Shown: positions 45,621-57,356, numbered from the stretch's first letter. The stretch is DNA of 64,000 bases from Hysterangium stoloniferum (GCA_015178975.1 WHVD01000011.1:1364001-1428000), one strand, 5' to 3'. Notes: a model not told the origin generated them from the sequence alone. Made by a program: numbers and translations.

Positions 45621-47869
45621 CAGGTCAAAACAAACATCTACAAATGATGACACAATGACAATGCAATATGGTGTGAGTCATATCTGAGTCATCTTGGTAA
45701 GGATGTGAGTAAAAGCTGTGCTAAACCACATGGTGAATGACAAACAACAGATGAGATTGGACATGTGATACAGATAAATGGGGAAATACAATAGAACAAT
45801 AGGGATGACTGAGTCAGATAATAGGAGAGATGGAGTTATATGAAGAATAGACACAATGACTGATGAAACATCAATGATAATGAGTCAGAAACACCCAAGA
45901 ATCCCATGACAATGCATCACCCTCAAATGCTATGCTTGATTTCGAAATCTTGACAATATTACCAATCGATGACCAAGATTGGATGTGCCCTGTTCCTAAT
46001 TTTGCAGTATAAGGAGGAGCAACTGTTATCTGCATTAGAACCAGATGGAGAATATGGTCCTCAACCATACAAGGAACACAAAAAATGATGACAACCTTGA
46101 CAAGGCTTTACTTGACTTCCTTCTGGAACTGGGGTCATAAACAATGATGGTCCTCTGTGATCTCCTACTGGAGTGAATGTGGCATCACCCTGTGACAGTA
46201 GGGAACAATCTTGCTGGAATACTCAATCAAATCGATAGTGGAAGACTTCATGGGAGTCATCATATACATGAATGTATTGGAATCTGCAAGCCTGGGAATC
46301 ACAGTATGAGGACTCTTGACTGTTAGAGCATAGCCACTTAGAGTAGAGCAGTGTAGAACTAAACTGGTGATATAACTAGGCTTCCAGATAAGGTTCTACT
46401 CTCATCTGGAACAAACTATATACTAGTATACATGGTCTGTGCAGTGATCTGTGCATAAACCTTGTTAAGGTATGCTGGACTACGGAACCTTAGACTAAAT
46501 ATAACTATCACATGACATGAACTGGTCTGAAGTATACAATCACAAAACGAGTTATGATATCATACTTATGGTATGTTATCATAATCTAATAGAATGAAGA
46601 CAGGGTCGTTGGGAGCACATGGGGGTCAAATACCTTGTTGATGGAGAAAATGAAGGTGTTCTTTGGAGGAGTGTGAGTAGGCTGGTAGGGGCTTGCGAAC
46701 AATTTCTGAGGATGAGGAGAAGTGAGATGTGGTAGGCTGGAGTTCTATTTGGGAGAGAAGGGTTGGTTTTGAGTAGGAATCAAGGGTTACTTTGGATGAT
46801 GACACAGTGTTGAACATAATGTGGATGATTTCCAGATGTCTGATTGATGAGGCTGCTGTAGCTGTGTTTCACCATCTTCAGTACCCAATCATATATATGT
46901 AGGTATGAGGTGGGAGTAGTGACTGTAATCTGGAACTTTAAATCAGATCTGGAATATTTTAATTTCCATCTCTTTTAATTTCCAGTCTAATTATGGCTTT
47001 CCCACTGGTCACATATCTATGACCTCCAGACAGCTAGCCTTTCCATGTCATAATATGAATGATAAGGATGAAGCCAAGAGACAGCCACACCACTTTAGAG
47101 AACAATGCTGTCAAGTTCCAAACAAATGTAAGATCCATCTTTAGTTTGGAATTCAACCCTAAACTATACTATCCTATATATTGGGGTTTCATTTCCCTGT
47201 TTAATTCCTTCTCAATCTGAGAGTTCCATGTTTCTTGAAACCAGAACAAGGTATGTCACTTCAATGAGTTAAGGGGTATAATGGGCTGTCTCATAAAGGA
47301 GATAGTTAAGGGGAAATCTGGTTGCACACCCCTTCTTGGTGGTAATACACTCTTACATGTCACCCATATCAGTTGAAAGAGTGGGTTGGTAACCGACAGT
47401 GGACAGGATATGTCCAAGAAGAGCAAACACTTCTGAACTGGCTTGTGTGAAATGGAAAATGTTGTCAATAAACAAAAGGACATCCTGATAAATGTTTCAA
47501 AATGAGCTGAACTCTGCAATGACCTGTTCATTTGTGGGGATAGTAAGAGAGGGGTGGGACCAGGTGTGGACTACAATCTGGTGACCACCCATATACTCTG
47601 AATGGAGAAAGTCAGGGTGAGAGATGGCTCTGGAACCAGCAACAAAGAATGTTATCTTTGAGGCTTTGCTGGTTGAGATATTGGACAAGATTCAGACTAC
47701 ATGGAGATGAATGGGGGTAACAAGACATTGGAGATCTGGTCAGTGACGATGGCATTGCGGAGGGGCCAGGAGTTGACTGTATAGTGTACATTGTTGAACT
47801 TGCAAGTTCAAATTGTAGAGTGGTGAGAAGCAGCCCAGTTACACGAGTAGTCTCAAGTGGGTGCTAGGG
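45621..47869. other. Internal region of the family D element, no clear domain
   Basis: Only short open frames occur, mostly on the minus strand, and none has a recognisable gag, protease or reverse transcriptase motif. The dispersed repeat shared with 42,505-42,785 lies at about 46,668-46,940. Confidence 0.35.
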
Positions 47870-48560
47870 GAGCAGGATACAGTACTGTGGGCGGACACAG
47901 AGATGTTGATATTGGCAAGGCAGGTTTTGACTGGAACATTGAGTTTGATGAGAGCAAGAACCAAGGCCTTGATAGCAGCCATGATCAGGGCTTAAATGTT
48001 AACAAGGCCACATGCAATGTGCATGTTGTTGCCATTTAAGATGTTGCTGAGGATAGAAGAGTTGTAGACCTTGACATTGGCAAGCAGAGCCTGGACGTCA
48101 ACACCAGCCTTGGCACAAATATTTGCCAATGATGTCACAACAGCATACAAGGCTGTCTCAATATCAGTGACATTGTGTTGTTCGATATGCTAGCATACTA
48201 CCTTGATGTCATTGTGGTTGCCAATGTAGCTTCAAACTGTTGAGTCTTTAATGACAACATTTGCAGCTTTTACTATGCTATCAATGTCAAAATAAGTGAC
48301 AGGATTTGCAACAGCATCCATAACAGCCTTGAGGGAGGCAATGAAATCGATGACATACCTCAGAACAGGGGTTGAGGAAGAGATTTCAATAAATGGAGTC
48401 TCCTCTGGCAAGTTGTCCAACTGGGGGGAGGTAAGGAACAGAAAGCTTTGGTTTTGTAGATGAGATAAGTTGGATAGATGTATGGCGTCCAAGTAAAGGA
48501 TCCACCAAAAAGGCAGACACAGTGGCCAGGAGAATAACAAGACAGGCACCAGGAATCCAA
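47870..48560 (-). pseudogene. Hydrophobic repeat-like protein, broken, unknown family
   Basis: On the minus strand one reading frame stays protein-like for about 230 codons with about three breaks. It shows alternating Ala/Val/Ile-rich helical stretches such as DFIASLKAVMDAVANP, DIETALYAVVTSLANICAKA and LANVKVYNSSILSNI. The similar pattern LANxxV recurs, as if two internal repeats were present. It is not a retroelement domain I know. It may be a host gene fragment carried by, or trapped in, the family D element. No function is assigned. Confidence 0.4.
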
Positions 48561-50248
48561 GTCTCTAACAACAGATAGATCAGTCCAGTGACATTATTAC
48601 TCAAACTAGAGCCAATGCATGCATGGCAAAGTCTACTGTGCATCACAATGGATTTCACCCAAGTGTGCCAGTGGAGGGCTACTCCAGAATGGGGGTGGTG
48701 GTCCTTTGTTGTCATCACAAGATGTCATACCAACACAGAGACATCTCCTAGAGGTCATGGGAAGTGTGTCTTAACACACTGTTGTGAGGTGGTGCATTTT
48801 GAGGGCGCACATATGAAAACAGCAGATAGAGGTAGGGCACATGTCGTGTGGTCATGTGATGGCATGTACAAATGTGGGAATATGGGTGCTATGGGTGCAC
48901 CAGGTCTATAGTCTTCTGAGAGATATTGGCCATTCGAGACATTGCCTGGCAACACAATTCAAGGTGGCATCACACACTTTTCATCTTGAAATGGTCAGTG
49001 GGATGTGTGGCAGGACAAGGACAGTATGTGGAGTGTTGAGGTGTGAGAGTATAGCAGCTAGGAGGGTGTTCATCTGGGCTCCTGAGTTTCAGAGCTCTGC
49101 AATTTCACGTTCAAGAGTGGTGACTCATGCAAGCATATTGTGGATGAAGAGTAGAAGGACACTTATAAATAGATAGTGAAAGATGCATAATCACCGCCTG
49201 GGTGTCAAACGAACAAAAGTACTGACAAAGAGACATAATACTAGAAATTACGAGGGCCCTTGGGTGTCTCCTAACCCTTGAAGTCTGAGTATCTTAGAGT
49301 GTGAGTTTCCAACATGAAAGCCACACATGGACATCTTCGGTGGTCTAACTTCAACTTCTGGAATCTCAGAGCAATCAAGAATAAAAGATACTGGGGGGAA
49401 TATGTTGCTAGCTAAGCTCTGGAAATCCTCAGGGGAATCTTATATCTATTGAGTGTAATCCATATGCAGTAGCTGCATCCATCCAGCCCATTTTGGTGAG
49501 ACTGTTTCTTCTGTAAAAGGGAAAAAAGGAGGTGGATTCCAATAGGGTAAGGTGTGCACTGATCTTCCTGTTAGAATAATGGATTATGTGAGCATGCACA
49601 ATGTGCTACCAGTTAAGCCACCCCATTGTTGTTAGCTTGTCCCTTTGTTTTATTGTTCTTTTGTTCCACCTTTATGTTGTGTCACAAAAATCTATTGTTC
49701 CTTTTAGTTAAATAGAGCAGCTACATGATTGTATCTACATGCATTTGCAACAGAGTTGGCAAACTTCTTGCTTATACCTGTGATCCCCTGCCTGTAATTC
49801 TAACACTTCCCTCAGGAGTGTGTGTGTGAAAGAAAGCTAACTACAAAAGTGCCCTTGGTCACACCTATAGTATCTACTTTAAACTAAAAGACTATTTAAT
49901 TATTTTACTGAACACCCAGTTGTCAGCTTTTTGAGCCTGATCCCAGAATCACAGGGTTGACTACCTGGATATGTATATATATATATATATTTCTTTTTCT
50001 GAAGAATTGAAAGCTGTCTCAAAATGAGAACCAGCTCTAACAGTCAGCATCCCTAACCAAAAAGGCCACAACACACTATAAGGGAGATTTGTTGACAGTG
50101 CACAGAGCCTGAGAGGTTGATAGATGGAGGAATGGGGAATTGGATGTGGGGAGTTATTGGGAGAGAGAAAAAGGAGAATAGATTTGTTGAGAGAGAGAGA
50201 GGGGTAGAGAGATAGATGGTAGAGATGTTTTAAAGAGTTTCAATCTTC
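48561..50248. other. Family D internal region before the 3' LTR
   Basis: No gene is recognised. A (TA)n run lies at about 49,975-49,990, and a purine-rich tract (GAGAGAGAGAGGGGTAGAGA) at 50,190-50,220 precedes the 3' LTR. That tract could be the polypurine primer site if the element reads on the plus strand. Confidence 0.35.
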
Positions 50249-50868
50249 TGTTAAGGCAACACTAACAAGGCTAAAAAACACAAGATAGAATATAGAAATA
50301 TAAAGTAAAGAGGGGACAGCTCAATGAGAGAGAGATCACACTTGTTTTAGTGGGATTCTTAAGAGATTGAAACTAAAGAAATAAGTATGTACAGGTCTAT
50401 TATTTATACTATTTATTCAATATTTATTTAGTATTTTTTATTTATTAGCAATCTGAGAAAAATACTAAAAATGACATGTATGCACCCTACAGTGCATAGC
50501 CATGCCTCGGTACTTATGTAAGCCCACCTGGTGCTGTGTAGGCCTGTGCAGCACACCAGTGCTTGTGTAGGCACCAACTGCATTTGCAGTGCCAGCACAC
50601 AAGGAGGCCCTATGGGCATACAGTATGAAGCACTATGTGTCCATTGGGCATAGGCAGTGGCATCAGCCTTATATCAGCACTGTCGTTTGGCTGTGCCACA
50701 TTGCTGTGTCACTGCACAGCTGCTTTTCATGTGGGTGGCAGCACAATTATGTAATCACACTCACACCTTTGCCTGTACTGTTTTGTAGGTGCATAATAAA
50801 ATAAAATAAAATAAAATCAATACCCTGACAGACTTCAATAAGATAAGAAAATGGAGAGTCCCCTGACA
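50249..50868. repeat. 3' LTR of the family D element
   Basis: A 620-bp stretch from TGTTAAGGCAACAC to CCCCTGACA. It includes an AT-rich middle and a short (AAAAT)n run around 50,800-50,817. Confidence 0.7.
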
Positions 50869-50965
50869 AGTATGATCTCTATCATTGGCCCTGTAATTTG
50901 CTCATTTCATAACATCAGCCCCCCAACTTAGAGCCCTCCTCCTCCATTTTACTTAAATCTTAACA

Positions 50966-51154
50966 AATACCCTCTAAGGCATCATCAGCAAGCTGCAACC
51001 CTCTACCTCATGACTCTTAGTATATTGGCCCCCAAGTCTAGTGAGCTAAAGTGTTGTCTTCAGTCCATATCATACTATCTGCTCTGTTCAAAATACTGGA
51101 GCACCCTAACAGTTCATATAAGGGTGCTCCACCCATTTTATAGAGTTGGACTTC
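50966..51154 (+). mobile_element. Outer family B LTR, right part of the five-level nest
   Basis: This continues the sequence interrupted at 43,400 (ACCCTCTAAGGCATCATC, compare 34,645) up to the next family B insertion at 51,155. Confidence 0.65.
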
Positions 51155-51869
51155 TGTTAGGATCCCATTATTTCAGACCCCCACAACTTGTTTCTTACTA
51201 GAAAACCTTTGTTGTCTCATTATCGGAGCCTCTGCTCATGTCATTACTCCTTGCAGCACCCCCAATACTTGTTTATAGTATATTCCCACCTCATTCCATC
51301 TCCACTCCACTGTGCCTCTGTTTCCATCTCCATGTATACTCTTATTTGCCACCTAGTATTGTTTCTTAGTACCATACATTAGTTTCTATATCTCCCCACC
51401 TTGTCATCACTCCCCTGTGATCCATCCTACACTTCACTTCTTTGATCAGCCTTCCAATCACCTGTCTCAATGTAGTATAAAGCTCTTTCCATGTACACTA
51501 CATATCAACTTAGATTAGCCTCTCTTAGTTTTTCACCTTTTCCTCACTGCTATACTCCTCAAGAGTGGTCTTTTGGCAGGCCGTGATCCTCTATCTCTCA
51601 ACTCTTAGCAATTCTGCCCTCTGGTCAATTAAACTAAGTGTTGACTCTTGTTCATATCATACTACATATCTGCTCTGTTTGAAATACCAGAGCACCCTAA
51701 CAGTTTGTGCAAGGGTGCAACACATAAGTTGAAGCCAAGCTCCACTACAGTTATAGAGTCAGACCTCCCAACTATGTAGTACAATCTCTATCATCAGCTG
51801 ATTAACTCATTTCCCATCATTGGCCCTCCAACTAGAGTCTCATCCCTCTTTCAGGCTTAGATCTTAACA
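51155..51869 (+). mobile_element. Solo LTR, family B, uninterrupted
   Basis: This 715-bp LTR from TGTTAGGATCCC to AGATCTTAACA is flanked by perfect ACTTC target duplications (51,150-51,154 and 51,870-51,874). It is the reference copy of family B because nothing is inserted in it. The shared box is at 51,710-51,743. Confidence 0.9.
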
Positions 51870-52065
51870 ACTTCCCATCCCGCCTGCCTCCCACTTACTA
51901 TCCCTTCATCTCTTCAGACTCCCCAGAACTTCCATTCATCCTGTTTGAAATTGGACACAATGATCTCATGAGGATGCAGTATATAAGCTGAAGCCAAGTC
52001 CTACCTGTATACTGGACTATCCACAGTTCTCCACCAGACCCTAGCTGCAAGCCCTGAGCTTAACA
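51870..52065 (+). mobile_element. LTR fragment, family C, 3' end only
   Basis: It matches the last 190 bases of family C and ends GAGCTTAACA. Its left part is missing, so it is a 5'-truncated piece. Confidence 0.7.
51970..52001 (+). promoter_or_regulatory. Conserved TATA-like LTR box with full TATATAAG
   Basis: Reads AGTATATAAGCTGAAGCCAAG with one base trimmed at the left (GTATATAAGCTGAAGCCAAG). This is the clearest TATA box among the copies and supports a core-promoter role for the shared motif. Confidence 0.55.
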
Positions 52066-52322
52066 GGAATGACAGAAGGGCATTGGAATGGAGATGGAGG
52101 AGTGCAGTCACAAAAGGAAACTGCTTGAAGACAAGTTGTCAGGACACTGGTGTTAAGGGCATTGAAGGGTAGATTGCCAGAAAGGGGAATACTACAGGCA
52201 GTGTTCTGGAAAGGTAGTACCTAACATTTGGTTTACATTTATCTGAATTGCTCTTATAGCTTCCCTTCCTTCACTTCCTTCAATTATTTTATTATTAAAA
52301 TAAAATAAAATAAATCGATGCT
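52066..52322. other. Unassigned stretch
   Basis: No gene or terminus is recognised. A short AAAATAAAAT run lies at its right end. Confidence 0.3.
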
Positions 52323-52632
52323 TTCCCGGCCCTGAAGTGAAGTGTAATTGAAGTAAATAAAAATAAGTAAAAAATCACCCCGGCACCCTTCTCATTCAAT
52401 GTTGACATAATCTGCCCCGAAGTGCAACATTTTATTTTAATAAAAAAATAAAGCACACATGCTTGCCCGGCCCTAAAGTGTAATTGATATACAATAAATA
52501 AAATCACCCGGCATTCAAAGTCGACATGACCTGTCCTGAAGTGTGACCTTTTTTATTTCATAATAAAATCCATACTTGCCCGGCCCTGAGGTGAAGTGTA
52601 ATTGAAAAATAAAATAACTAAAATCACCCGTC
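52323..52632. repeat. Degenerate 113-140-bp tandem repeat, two and a half units
   Basis: Units begin at about 52,323, 52,463 and 52,576 with TTGCCCGGCCCTGAAG-like starts. AGTGTAATTGA, AAATCACCCGGCA and CGACATRACCTG follow in each. GC-rich blocks alternate with (A)n/(T)n tracts. Confidence 0.8.
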
Positions 52633-52795
52633 CCCATACGCAGCTGTCCACCTCGAACACCTGCCATAGCCGCTACTGCCCCGCTCACTGCCTCCTCACT
52701 ACCGATACGTTCCCCCGCATGTCAATGCTCGTGTCCTGTTGACACACCCCAAAACTCGGAACGCTATCATTCCCCGGCTCCCCGGCCGCACTCCA

Positions 52796-52964
52796 TGTTA
52801 GTTATTTTGGGAGTCTCAATGTATAGGGGCAAAGCACACTATTGTATAATGCCAACCACACGACCCGTATAGTATATACCCAAATTTACTTAATTCAATT
52901 TCAGAATCAATCATCTGAGACAACACGGGAGTCTCGCAGCTTCTATGGCTCGCAGACCCAAACA
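52796..52964. mobile_element. Short TG...CA repeat, copy 1 (169 bp), solo-LTR-like
   Basis: It starts TGTTAGTTATTTTGGGAGTC and ends AGACCCAAACA. The flanks are CTCCA and CTCCC (four of five). A second copy is at 53,964. The size would suit a TRIM-type LTR. Confidence 0.5.
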
Positions 52965-53590
52965 CTCCCCCTCGAGCCTAGAAGCTCGTACGACTATTCG
53001 ACCATAAGTCGACCAATCTTGTTTTAATCGAACGATGGGGGACCTCTATCTGAATGTAATTAGGTCATGTTTAGTGAGTGCCACTCTCAGGAGCCTGCCC
53101 AGCGCCTCCTCCCCACCTCTGAAAACTCCCCGTAATGCACTACAGTAAGACTCTAATAGTCCTAATTTCCTCCAGCAGAGATTTCCTATCCCTCCGGCTC
53201 ACGATACGCCTGTCGGGCTGCCATCCCCAGGCTCACGGCTCCGGAACATATCTTCGGCGCCTGTTAGCCAGGTCCTCGCAGCATTGTTTTCTATCGCACC
53301 GGGAAACCGCGAGTAATAATAGAATATCGAAAATTGAACAGCGGAGCATATTCATAATGGAGGGGGACTGTATCAAACGATGCAAGTGTTGGATTAGCAA
53401 GCACGATATAGTCTCGCTCCCGCTATATTCGGAGCCTAACCTAAAGTACCGAGCTAGGCAGGTACACACGATATAATATATACGCCTTTCTATTTAGTTA
53501 CTTCCTGTTTTACCCTCCGAAATACGCAACGTACGATCATAGATAGAATGTCGATACCTTAAAAACTTAGTATCTATAGCTAGTGCACCT

Positions 53591-53763
53591 CAGCTATTTA
53601 GCCCCGCTACTGCGTGCAAACACTGAGGTGGGATTACTTTTACACGTTTACTTAGATACAATACTTATCATGCATCCTAGATTACTTTCTGTTATCTAGG
53701 TAAATATCAGCTGTTTAGCCCCGCTACTGCGTGCAAACACTGAGATTACTTTCTGTTATCTAG
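53591..53763. repeat. Local duplication of a 36-bp and a 20-bp segment
   Basis: CCCCGCTACTGCGTGCAAAC with its flanks occurs at 53,591-53,626 and 53,708-53,744. ATTACTTTCTGTTATCTAG occurs at about 53,681 and 53,745. In the second copy the two segments are directly joined. The origin is unknown. Confidence 0.8.
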
Positions 53764-53963
53764 CTGTCTAGCATCTATATTATTTCAACAGCAAGAGGTG
53801 AGGACAATTGGCAGCGTCCGACTTGAAAGCTGCTGGTCTTATGCAGCTTCGCGTAGTGACATCAGGTGGCGATTCCGAAAAAACGCTGTCTAGCCAGGGT
53901 AACCGGCGGCTCTCCGGGGTGTGTGCTCGCATTAAGACTCCACCGCCTTCGCACACGGGACCT

Positions 53964-54117
53964 TGTTAAATATTTGGGAGTCTCAATGTATAAGGGCAAA
54001 GCACACTATTGTATAACGCTAGCTACATCCCCTTTATATATCCAAATTCAATCTCAGAATCAATCATCTGAGACAACACGGGAGTCTTGCAGCTTCTATG
54101 GCTCGCAGACTCCAACA
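53964..54117. mobile_element. Short TG...CA repeat, copy 2 (154 bp), solo-LTR-like
   Basis: It matches copy 1 over GGGAGTCTCAATGTATA, GCAAAGCACACTATTGTATA and CATCTGAGACAACACGGGAG. It starts TGTTAAATATTTGGGAGTC and ends GACTCCAACA. No target duplication is seen. Together with copy 1 it could bound a small element, but the 1-kb interval has no recognisable content. Confidence 0.5.
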
Positions 54118-54544
54118 CTGCAGTCTTTTTGCTGCAGCCTACATTAGTCTCTGACTTCATAACTATGGCCACATTCATGATGTATCTTACCCGGTTTGGG
54201 CTCTGCGCTGGAGATATGAGTAGTTTTAACCACTGCTGGGGGACCAGCGGTGGGATACCTACATTGCAAGAGAATTAACATTCCATGGTGACAGGAACCA
54301 AAATGGACGATAGGTCTAGAACTACATCTCCAGCCTAATAAGGGCCAGGCGCAGCCCACCGGTACGTTTTCATCAAAGTTATTTCATTAGACAAATTTTC
54401 AATACAGCCATTCTAGACTAGGCAATATATGCAGCAACTACAGTTTTGGTGCACCATGAGCGCATTGGCACTTCAAACAAACACCTTAAATGAACCTCTC
54501 TCCCTACCCCCCCCAAGGCGTCCCGTTACAATTTCCCTGATGTC

Positions 54545-57356
54545 CTAGATATCAGCCAAAATTCCCGCAACAACGCCATACATCTTCCCGTCCCTAATCG
54601 CCTCGTATATTAACGAGACATCTCTGCCCACACCAGGCTCGCCATCCACACCTCCATGTGAGAAGCGCCTCAAGTTTTCAAGGCCATGCATACGAATGCC
54701 AAGCGTCAAACGCACGTACTCGTAAACTGCGCGCGTTCGGCCCATCAAAGACGCGGCAGGCGCATCCATGTTCACACCGGGGAGTGTGGACTGCGCGACG
54801 TGGGAGGTATCCAAGAATTCTCTTTGGAGTTCGGCTATTAAGCTCGTGGCTTTGGATGCGAAAGACACCCGGAACGCATTGAGACTGCTGAGAAGAGAGT
54901 GGGCGCTCTGGTCCGACGTGGCTGAGAGCGTTTCCAGCATGGGCGGAATCGCCGCGGCGGCCACAGTGTCAAAACGGGCCTTAGGATCCATAGTGGCAGT
55001 CGCATTCATAGATGCCAGGATGGCGGGTAACAATTTTGCGTGCAATGCATCAACCGTAGACTTGTCACGGTCTGTACAAAGCGGAGAAATGTGCGTATGG
55101 AGCTCGTCCGTTAAAAGTTGCGACAGGGAGGCGTTAAATTGCTTCTGAAATGCGCGTAGGTCAAGCGCTTGACAGAGAACATAGAGATAAGATGCAATGA
55201 GCTGGATAAGTCCCGTCAGAATTCCATAACAACTGCAGGAGAAAGATGGACTGACCATGTTGAGCACTTCCAGGGCTTGGAGAGTAGCACGACCAGAAAT
55301 GAGTGCCAATGAACTCGCATACATATCAGCAATTGCAATCCTGACGAAATACAGTACTCACTTGACGGACTGATTATGCATTTCCGCACTTTGTACATTT
55401 GTTGCAACATTCCCGGCTAGCCAGCCAAGCTCACTAACGTAGGACGCCATTGCAATATCCATACCCTTAGCATGATAATTTAAGCTGGGATCAGTGGCAG
55501 CAACGCTGGGAGGAAGACCACGGTTATAAGCAGGGTTGAGAATTTCTGTTGCTTGTGCGAATAGGAGCTTGCCAAGAAGGAAGATAGCCAGCCGGGTCTT
55601 CTCAAACGCCGTGGTGAGAGCGAGGGCTTGGAAATTTCCTCCGTGGTGAACCCGCTCAGCTTGAGGGTTGAAAAGGGGATTATCTGTGGCTGTACGGACG
55701 GTGAGGGGGGATTGTTAACAGTTGTGAGTCAACGACGGAGGAACATACTAGAATTAATCTCTATCCCAACTGTGCGCACAGCGCTGAGAACATCTTCGAT
55801 GAGTGGACCGATCCATTGTGGCGCCGTGCGTAAGGAATACCGGTCTTGCCGCAGCTCGCCACGGTCCTGGTCGATCGTCACCTCATCAAAATGCGCCTTC
55901 TCGGAGACGGCGAAACCAGATGATGAAAGGAGAGCAAATATCGTAGTGGACGCTTCCATCTGCCATGATGGAATAGAATCAGACACCCGACTCGAAAAAC
56001 AAAATTGCAACTTACCTGGCCAGGGTGGGGTCGCACTTCACTAATGAATGAAGCATAGTTAGCTTGAGTGCCAAGAAGAGCCTCCGTACCCATCGCCGTA
56101 CATATCTGTTGAATTCGTTTTGTGGTGAAATAGATGCCTTGGATTAGGAACGGTGAAGACAAACCTCTGCAAGTACGATGGCGCCAATGCTTTCGTAAGC
56201 AACTAGAGAACCTACGCTAGCGGAGAAGCTCGTGCCATTCAGGATGCCCAAATGTTCTTTATCTATCTGTAGTACATATTTCATGGGATGTAAGATAGTG
56301 TTACATGTAACGTGCAAGTTCAGAATTTCCTACCAATTTGATGGGGTCGAGGCCATATAATGGAAGTGCCTCTGACGCAGGAAGAGTTTTGCGAGGAGTA
56401 TTCTTGGATGCAGGGCAGCGAACAAAAATATTAGAGAATCCCATCAAGGCACCTGCAACATATGACAGCGGAGAAAGGTCTGGGTCATGTTAGAGGGATG
56501 CATAATGACATAATTAATGGTAGGGCACCTCCAGACGCGCTGATGCTACCCCTGAGGGGAACTACCTGGTTTATAAAGTGAGAATGGAACTCAAAACATG
56601 TGAATGTCCACTTCAACGTACTGGAACTAGGTGTTTATTAAATAATTTTACCATACTTTCTACCAATACCCAACGAATGGCGGAATGGCCCCTAACGAGA
56701 GAGTTGGTACGGACGACGATTGCACCTCGTACCCATGCTGCGGGCATGCTAGTTGCAGACGGGGGCGTCAGGGGGGAAGCAGAAGAGCCGTCGGCCTCAC
56801 TTGGATCTTCATTATCCAAATCGGACGGTAGGATTCCAATGTGCTGGTGCTGAAGCAAGGACAGTCCAAGAGCATCATGTTTATCGGTACGAGTGTCCGC
56901 TGTTAAGTTGTGGTTACTAGGAATGCATAACGAGACAGAGATGTGGAACAAACCACTCCCGCCATAGCCGGTGCTAACGCCGTATATGCTCTTGCCTGCC
57001 GCTAATTTGCTTTCAAGAAGTTGCCGGGAACTTTCGACATGGGCGCGGATGCTTGGGTCGGTAGAAAGTTCCACACGGGACTGCGCGTAGCGTGCAGCTG
57101 CCACTACGGCCGGTACAGATAGAGTTTTACCATCAATCTCAATGACTTTGCCAGATCTAAGAAAGCTTTTGAGAAAGTACGAGGTATATATGCGGGCTAC
57201 AAACCTGTGGTGCTCTAATTGAGCATGGAATTGTAGAAATACATCCAGCAAAGGTGTCTTGGAAGGCAAAACTACAGAGGGTTTTTCTGGCACGTTGTGC
57301 GAAGAGTTGTAGGGTGGAACCAAGCGATTTTCTGGAGGGTTGTTGAGAATTGTCAT
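54545..57356 (-). CDS. PAL: Phenylalanine ammonia-lyase
   Basis: It removes ammonia from L-phenylalanine to give trans-cinnamate, a cytosolic step in aromatic amino acid use. I read eleven exons and 751 residues, close to the fungal norm of 700-750. Start ATG 57,356; introns 57,157-57,204, 56,900-56,953, 56,566-56,621, 56,480-56,528, 56,267-56,333, 56,106-56,164, 55,960-56,015, 55,684-55,748, 55,314-55,361, 55,202-55,255. The catalytic Tyr region [16 protein letters not shown] lies at about 108-123. The Ala-Ser-Gly triad that forms the MIO cofactor is at 221-223 ([18 protein letters not shown]). Family signatures [33 protein letters not shown] and the C-terminal [14 protein letters not shown] and [10 protein letters not shown]-like end are present. 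Two introns (48 and 54 nt) preserve the frame and were inferred from alignment with family knowledge. The gene looks intact. Confidence 0.95.

Larger units (their letters stand above)
43965..50868. mobile_element. Family D LTR element with internal region
   Basis: A 6.9-kb insertion begins TGTTAGGGCC and ends CCCCTGACA, flanked by AGTAC and AGTAT (four of five bases). The 3' LTR is 50,249-50,868. The 5' LTR begins at 43,965, is split by a family C LTR, and resumes at 45,339. Both LTR copies share the ACACAAGATAGAATATAG segment and about 300 bases more. The internal part shows no clear gag or pol domain, so the element may be non-autonomous. It looks old and broken. Confidence 0.65.
43401..50965 (+). 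mobile_element. Solo LTR, family B, split by the family D element
   Basis: It starts TGTTAGGATCCC at 43,401 and ends AATCTTAACA at 50,965, flanked by perfect AATAC target duplications (43,396-43,400 and 50,966-50,970). Its own parts are 43,401-43,964 and 50,869-50,965. It sits inside another family B sequence. Confidence 0.85.
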
